NCBI GenBank assembly: GCA_002751075.1
Contig: NAOQ01000515.1
Span: 33,507 to 45,042 of the forward strand
Reading direction: 5' to 3'
Origin: Ichthyophonus hoferi
Lineage: Eukaryota > Opisthokonta > Ichthyosporea > Ichthyophonida > Ichthyophonidae
DNA: 11,536 nucleotides
Every line of letters begins with the position of its first letter. Within the stretch, counting starts at the first letter, position 1. The notes under the pieces were generated by a model. That model saw only the letters and a list, made by a program, of their open reading frames with translations. It was not told where the DNA came from and did not search any database. A program made the translations under genes and the position numbers. Below, piece after piece: positions 7,087 through 11,536 of the stretch.

Positions 7087-8400
7087 ATGAGCAGACATTA
7101 CCTACTTCACCCCAGGAAGTTTCTGAAACCCAAAAATTAAAATTAGAACTCAGCCTTTTGCAGGGGAAAATTACTGCCTGCAAGACAATGCTTTATCAGC
7201 GCTACTACAATCCTAGCAATGCACCTGACTGGTCACGACCAAGTCAAGAGAATGATAGACTACACAGTACAGCTACCCACAACAATAACGGCAACATTTG
7301 ATGACAGGGATCACTGTCATCGCCAAACAACCCGGCATACACACCTCTGACTGTAACATTACCATTCCATGCCCATAGCCTGCCTTTTTTACCCCCCTCC
7401 AAACAGCAGAACCAACAGATGTCCACCCAGCACTCAAAATTGTTATAGACAAGGACATGGACATAGACCCGCGTATGGTACAGACAATATAGCACCCCCG
7501 AGGCCCATCAATGACCTCACCACCATGGTCCCAAACATGACCTCAAGGCCTAAGGAATTTTGACACCTTACAGCAGACTCTTACACCATCAGCGATTAGT
7601 GCTATGACATTGCCATGTTTGGCATGTTCTACCACCTTACCCACTGCTTCACTACATCTCCATCTGAGATCGACAGAGCAAACTCAGTTTATGGAACACA
7701 GTACATTTCATCACTTGAGGCCCAAGTCAGGCACCTACTCAATATATCCATTGATTGACATGCCAGACAATATGCAGAGCTATTGGATCTGGATATCATC
7801 AAGAGTTTGCCTTTGATAAACTAAGTAAACTCAACTTAGCCTATGGACAATCTTGTATAAATGCCAATAGGGCCACCAATGACCAGTCAATTCAATTTAA
7901 GTTATTAACCAATGAACTGGGTTCATCTGCTATGATCTGCTACAAATTTGGGCATCACAATTGACAAGTTGGACTTACAAATTATCCCATGTCGCCATCA
8001 TTAACAATGCGCTTGGAATCCTATCACAAAACCTTGCATACAAGATTCTAATTGCCAGCTGCATGGGTTTTCATAACCCCACCTGCACAGAGGTTGTGCA
8101 TAATTTTAAGAAGTACAAACTACTTTTTAAAATGCCTAGACATCTGTACACCCAAGCTGATGTCCCCCAATACCCTCATCCATTCTCACCACTCTTCTAA
8201 AAATGGGGGGATACCAACCTCCAACATGAGGGAAGAAGGAATTCAAACTGTCCTACAAAAATATGCACCTATCACAAGCACCAACCTGTATATCATACTA
8301 TGAAGGAATGCTCACTTAATTTTAACTCCCATAACTTTGGGAAAACCATACCCAACCATAGGACCAATAGAGACAGGACCCCCCATCATGGACCCCAAAT
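7087..8400 (+). pseudogene. E3 gag region
   Basis: The region lies between leader and protease, where Gag is expected. It is poorly conserved. One stretch near 7660-7780 reads as an amphipathic helix-like run (SSLEAQVRHLLNIS, HARQYAEL). Near 7933-7956 CYKFGHH resembles the start of the CCHC zinc knuckle that ends copia-type Gag. The N-terminal part is rich in P, Q, N and S in one frame. It is a fossil with several breaks. The call rests mainly on position; the short ORFs on both strands in this stretch are not separate genes. Confidence 0.5.
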
Positions 8401-8457
8401 CTCAACGTAAAATTCCTCCTGTCCAGTACTACACTGGAAACAAAGAACACCTTAAAC

Positions 8458-8724
8458 ATGGCCTCCATCACAGTAGGCATGGTCATACCTATAACTACCC
8501 TACAATCACATCGGTTCATTGTTGACACAGGTGCAAGTATACATATTTGTCCAGTACTCAGTTCTTTTACTGATGTCCAACCCGTCAACATGCCCATCTG
8601 CATGGCTAATGGTACCCAGTTGTCAGTAACCCTAAATTGGCACGATTTCCTTGCTGACTGCCGACTGACACTGGAGATACTGTCGCCTTGGACAACGTTC
8701 TATATTTGCCACAGGCCCCTGTAG
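8458..8724 (+). pseudogene. E3 protease region
   Basis: This 88-residue reading starts at MASITVG. It has FIVDTGASIHICP, with the aspartic-protease motif DTGAS at 8524-8538 (residues 23-27), followed by MPICMANGTQL, matching the VxxANG block downstream of the active site in copia-type proteases. The protease cuts the Gag-Pol polyprotein. It follows the gag zinc-knuckle trace and runs into the pre-integrase domain, as usual. It is part of a broken element. Confidence 0.85.
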
Positions 8725-9758
8725 GCCTACTTTTATTGTTTACCCTTGTGGACAAATCTATTTTCTCAGTTGCTACCCACAAATCTGTCCAAGTCCATAG
8801 GGACAACTCAACAATCTTAACAGCTACTGCAGATCCCAATCACCAACTCTATCTCCTTGATGCCACTCTACAAAACGCGCCTGCCCAATGGGTGGAGTAC
8901 AGCTTACTCAACTTGCCCCCTACTAAACTCTTAGGTGCCACTTTACTCCACACATGGAACCAGCCTCCAGGAACTCCCTCCCAACATGCCCTTGCGTTAT
9001 CTTGTGTGTCACACCAGCTGTGGTATACTCAGTTTATGCACCCTGGCACTGACAGGCTGTCTGGTTCCTTGACCCCCTATGACAAACCAAACCCTAACAC
9101 CAAGGGATTTACAAGTGATTCATGCACTGAGAGCAAAATACTATGCCAATCATTTCTCTCCTGCACTGCCCTATCTACATGTGTGGAAGAGCAGATCTAC
9201 AGTGACGTCATCGGCCCTGTGAAAGTTGATAGACATGGGAACTGCTATATTGTGTCCTTTACTGATGATTTTATCCGTTATGTTACCATCTACCTAATGA
9301 AGACCAAAAGCAAAGTGCCTCTACACTTTAAGATATTCTTGACCACCTTTAATACCCTACATTCTCCTACCAGACTCAGCCTCCTCTTCACAAGTCAAGG
9401 CCATCAGTACCTCTCAACCAAGTTCCAGTCATTCTTCGAGTCCCAGGTTATTCAACATATGATGACCCTTCCATATGCAGTGCAAAGCAATGGCTTAAGT
9501 GAATGCATGGGACGCCAGCTTATAACCATGGCCAGGACTTCCATGGTCAACATCAACATTCCCCACATCCTCTGGGGATACGTCATTGCAGCTGCAGCCT
9601 ATGTCCACAGCATGACAATAACATCTGCTTTAAGCAACAGGATCCCCTTATGGAACATTGGTCCCACACCTGTGCACCCATTGAATGACTACATGCACAC
9701 AGGCGCAAAATTTACTACCATCTTGATGTTACAGGCATCAAATTTAAATTCGCTCTGA
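8688..9758 (+). pseudogene. E3 GAG-pre-integrase and integrase region
   Basis: This is the longest reading in the window, 356 codons. It has LYLPQAPVGLLLLFTLVDK (residues 5-23), the pre-integrase LYxPxxxxNLLSVxxL pattern, and then LYLLD near 55-59. LWYTQFMHPGTDRL (111-124) carries the HHCC histidine and C146/C153 lie where the cysteines fall. YSDVIGPVKVDRHGNCYI (171-188), FTDDFIRYVTIYLMKTKSK (191-209) and a region around 230-275 ending NGLSE match the DDE catalytic core. ILWGYVIAAAAYVHSM follows, as in copia-type integrases. The reading starts inside the domain, so its first ATG is not a true start. It is part of a broken fossil. Confidence 0.85.
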
Positions 9759-9990
9759 AGGGCCAGCTTGGAGGCCTCCTAGGCTACAACCTCAACATAA
9801 CTGGTTGGATCATTCTTGATTGGCAGACCCAGAGGGTATGCGCCAGGAGAAACCTCATATTTTTTGAGAACTCCTTCCTTTATCTCAACAAAATTACACA
9901 CAGAGACAACCTTTTTACTATTGACTTTGAGGACATCTCTCCAGCTGACCTGGAGAGCAACCTACCATTGGATTGGGAACCAACATGAGC
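9740..9990 (+). pseudogene. E3 integrase C-terminal region
   Basis: LLGYNLNITGWIILD followed by VCARRNLIFFEN matches the copia integrase tail pattern (VGYxxxxKGYRxxD...VxxSRDVxFxE) that links integrase to reverse transcriptase. It lies directly after the core. The following stretch to about 10370 is the variable linker, with acidic and proline-rich readings and no motif. Confidence 0.7.
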
Positions 9991-10369
9991 CACCCCCCTT
10001 ATAACCAATCTTTTGACTACCCCAATTAAGACATCAGTCCCCCTGCAACCACCACTCCAGTGGATGACAGACCTATGTCTTCCCCTGTGGGGGAGGACAT
10101 AATTCCCATGCAAACAAAACAACATAACCACAGGCAGACCTACTACGCACTTTTGACCATGAGGTCAAAGATTAGATACCCTCAGCTACATCAAAAATGT
10201 AACAATGATGTATTTGTCCAGGCTGCTGCAACAATTGCAACCATGCCAACTACGGACATTTCTAACATTCTGGATCCATAAAACATCAAAGATGCACTGC
10301 ATGCACACAACAAGATGCAATGGCTCAGTGCCATGTGCATTTATCTTTCTGCAATAAATGAATATGGCA

Positions 10370-10925
10370 CCTGGACACTGCTTTCCAGACCTCCAAATAC
10401 AAAGGTACTCAGATCATCACTTCACACAAAGCCAAACTGATAGCCCAAGGCTTCCAAGAGAAGAAAGATATTGACTACCATGAAGTTTCATCTTCAGTCT
10501 GCTCGTTCACCACTATCAGGATGCTCTTAGCTATAGCTATACTAGGAGCCAAGGAATACCACCTAGGACAAGTAGACATTAATCTACTTACCTACATACA
10601 TATCTAGACACCTCAGTCTACATGGAACAACCTCTGATGCACAGTGACCCTGAAAAGTGGGATCACGTCTGCAAGCTAACCCGAGGACTATATTGGCTTA
10701 CATGTTTCAGGATTATTATGGAACCAGACCCTGGATACCTACTTACAGTCTCAACACTTCTGCAGATGAGAGGCTGAACCATGCCTCTACAGATGCCATG
10801 AGCCCCAGCTCAGATTTCTGGCATTGGCAATTTATGTGGATGGCATCCTCATCTGTGCAGAACCCCCTGAGGAGATAGATGCAGGCTTTATCAAGAACCC
10901 ATGAGCCAGATTCCCAACAAAGGAC
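10370..10925 (+). pseudogene. E3 reverse transcriptase region (RVT_2)
   Basis: Near 10430-10590 KAKLIAQGFQEKKDIDYHEV, then TIRMLLAIAI and YHLGQVDIN match the start of the copia-type polymerase (KARLVAKGFxQxxGIDYxETF, TIRxLLAIA, QxDV). Near 10830-10860 YVDGILICAEP marks the catalytic YVDDxL block, followed by KDLGFP near 10920. Reverse transcriptase copies the element RNA into DNA. The region between the motifs is the poorest in E3. It is a fossil. Confidence 0.8.
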
Positions 10926-11500
10926 TTGGGATTCCCCACCTCACTCTTGGGCTACTGCTTAACTAAAACAGATTCCAGCTGCATTTCTCTCAGCCAGGCA
11001 GGGTATATCAGAGAACTTGTGGAATCATATGGACAGTCTAAAGGCAGACCCACACATACTCTCATTCTGGGGGAGCACCTCTACCTTGCCAGCTCCACCA
11101 ATATGTAGGAAACACCTTGTGACTCCATAGCATACAGCAGTATCATTGGGTGCCTTAACTGGATCGCCAAGAGTTCCTATGCAGATATTTTTTTTGCTGT
11201 ATCCATGCTGTGTAGACACATGTCCAAACCAAACATGAGACATGAAATGCTCATGCACCTCCTGCATTACCTCAACACCTACCCACAGGACTCCATTGTC
11301 TACAGCCCAGGATCAATCAATGTAACAGCATACTCAGATGTTGATTTCATTAACAAACACTATGGGGACGGAAAGTCAACTTATGGAATTGTCATTTTCA
11401 TAGCTGGAGGATTGGTTGATTGGAGTGCAAAGAAACAAACAATTGTGACCTTATCAAGCTGTGAATTTGACTGAGTATGTGGCCATGTCTGCATGTTGCC
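10926..11500 (+). pseudogene. E3 connection and RNase H region
   Basis: LLGYCLTKTDSSCISLSQAG followed by YIRELVESYG (from about 10950) matches the copia 'GIEI...I.LSQ..YI..LL..F' block. YSSIIGCLNWIAKSSYADI and FAVSMLCRHMSKPN (about 11130-11240), then LLHYLNTYPQDSIVYSP, lead into YSDVDFINKHYGDGKSTYGI and WSAKKQTIVTLSS (about 11330-11460), the YSDADWAxDxxDRKSTSGY and WxSKKQxxVALSS signature of copia RNase H. RNase H removes RNA from the hybrid. The sequence continues to the window edge; polypurine tract and 3' LTR are outside. It is a fossil. Confidence 0.85.
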
Positions 11501-11536
11501 AGCAAATAGCATATATTTCTCAGAACCTGGATGGCA

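Larger units (their letters stand above)
6422..11536 (+). mobile_element. E3: Ty1/copia-type LTR retrotransposon, 3' end outside window
   Basis: A 5' LTR (6422-6840), primer-binding site (6842-6853), leader, gag (from 7087), protease (8458-8724), integrase (8688-9990), reverse transcriptase (about 10370-10920) and RNase H (about 11130-11500) occur in the copia order, with integrase before reverse transcriptase. It is clearly less AT-rich than everything to its left. The domains fall in different frames, with probably half a dozen or more breaks, so it is a fossil. Age cannot be measured because only one LTR is in the window, but its termini and motifs are better kept than those of the other two families. 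It is inserted in LTR D; the 5 bases before it are AGTTT. Confidence 0.9.

Noticed and set aside
7244-8303. Several overlapping ORFs of 60-90 residues on both strands as small genes
   Set aside because: They lie within the E3 gag region and look like fragments or shadows of it; none has its own motif.
1-11536. A host gene or a novel multi-gene system
   Set aside because: Every convincing coding trace belongs to copia-type elements; the remaining stretches show no conserved domain, splice-consistent exon chain or operon-like layout.

Overview
This is an AT-rich eukaryotic intergenic window made almost entirely of old Ty1/copia-type LTR retrotransposons, nested in and rearranged around one another. 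I found no convincing host gene, tRNA, rRNA or CRISPR array. The host lineage cannot be fixed from the sequence. Copia-like elements primed by an internal piece of initiator tRNA occur in several groups (Drosophila copia is the classic case), so an animal, fungus or alga all remain possible.

Layout. (1) About 1-2038, minus strand: a heavily decayed copia-type element, recognisable by a gag-like zinc knuckle, a protease-region trace, a GAG-pre-integrase segment and an integrase zinc-binding segment in the normal order; it runs off the left edge. (2) 2039-6421: remains of a second, very AT-rich family, here called F1. It has an LTR (A, 2039-2504 plus 2967-3080) split by a second LTR (B, 2505-2966), a primer-binding site (3082-3094), gag remains (3086-3853), an LTR in reverse orientation (C, 3854-4260), another LTR 3' tail (4261-4366), and two integrase-region copies facing tail to tail (about 4367-5031 and 5032-5640). 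After a stretch with no recognisable content comes an LTR fragment (D, about 6240-6421). (3) 6422-11536: a third, more GC-rich copia-type element, here called E3, inserted in LTR D. It has a 419-bp 5' LTR with TG...CA ends, a half-tRNA-iMet-type primer-binding site one base after it, a leader, and gag, protease, integrase, reverse transcriptase and RNase H regions in the copia order. Its 3' end and 3' LTR lie beyond the window. It is broken, with probably half a dozen or more interruptions.

The insertion order can be partly read: F1 LTR A/D-type copies came first, B and C (a shorter LTR subtype) landed later, and E3 landed in D. All coding regions are fossils. Nothing suggests a functioning new system; the interest lies in the nesting, the foldback arrangement, the 37-bp LTR subrepeats and the primer-binding-site/start-codon overlap.
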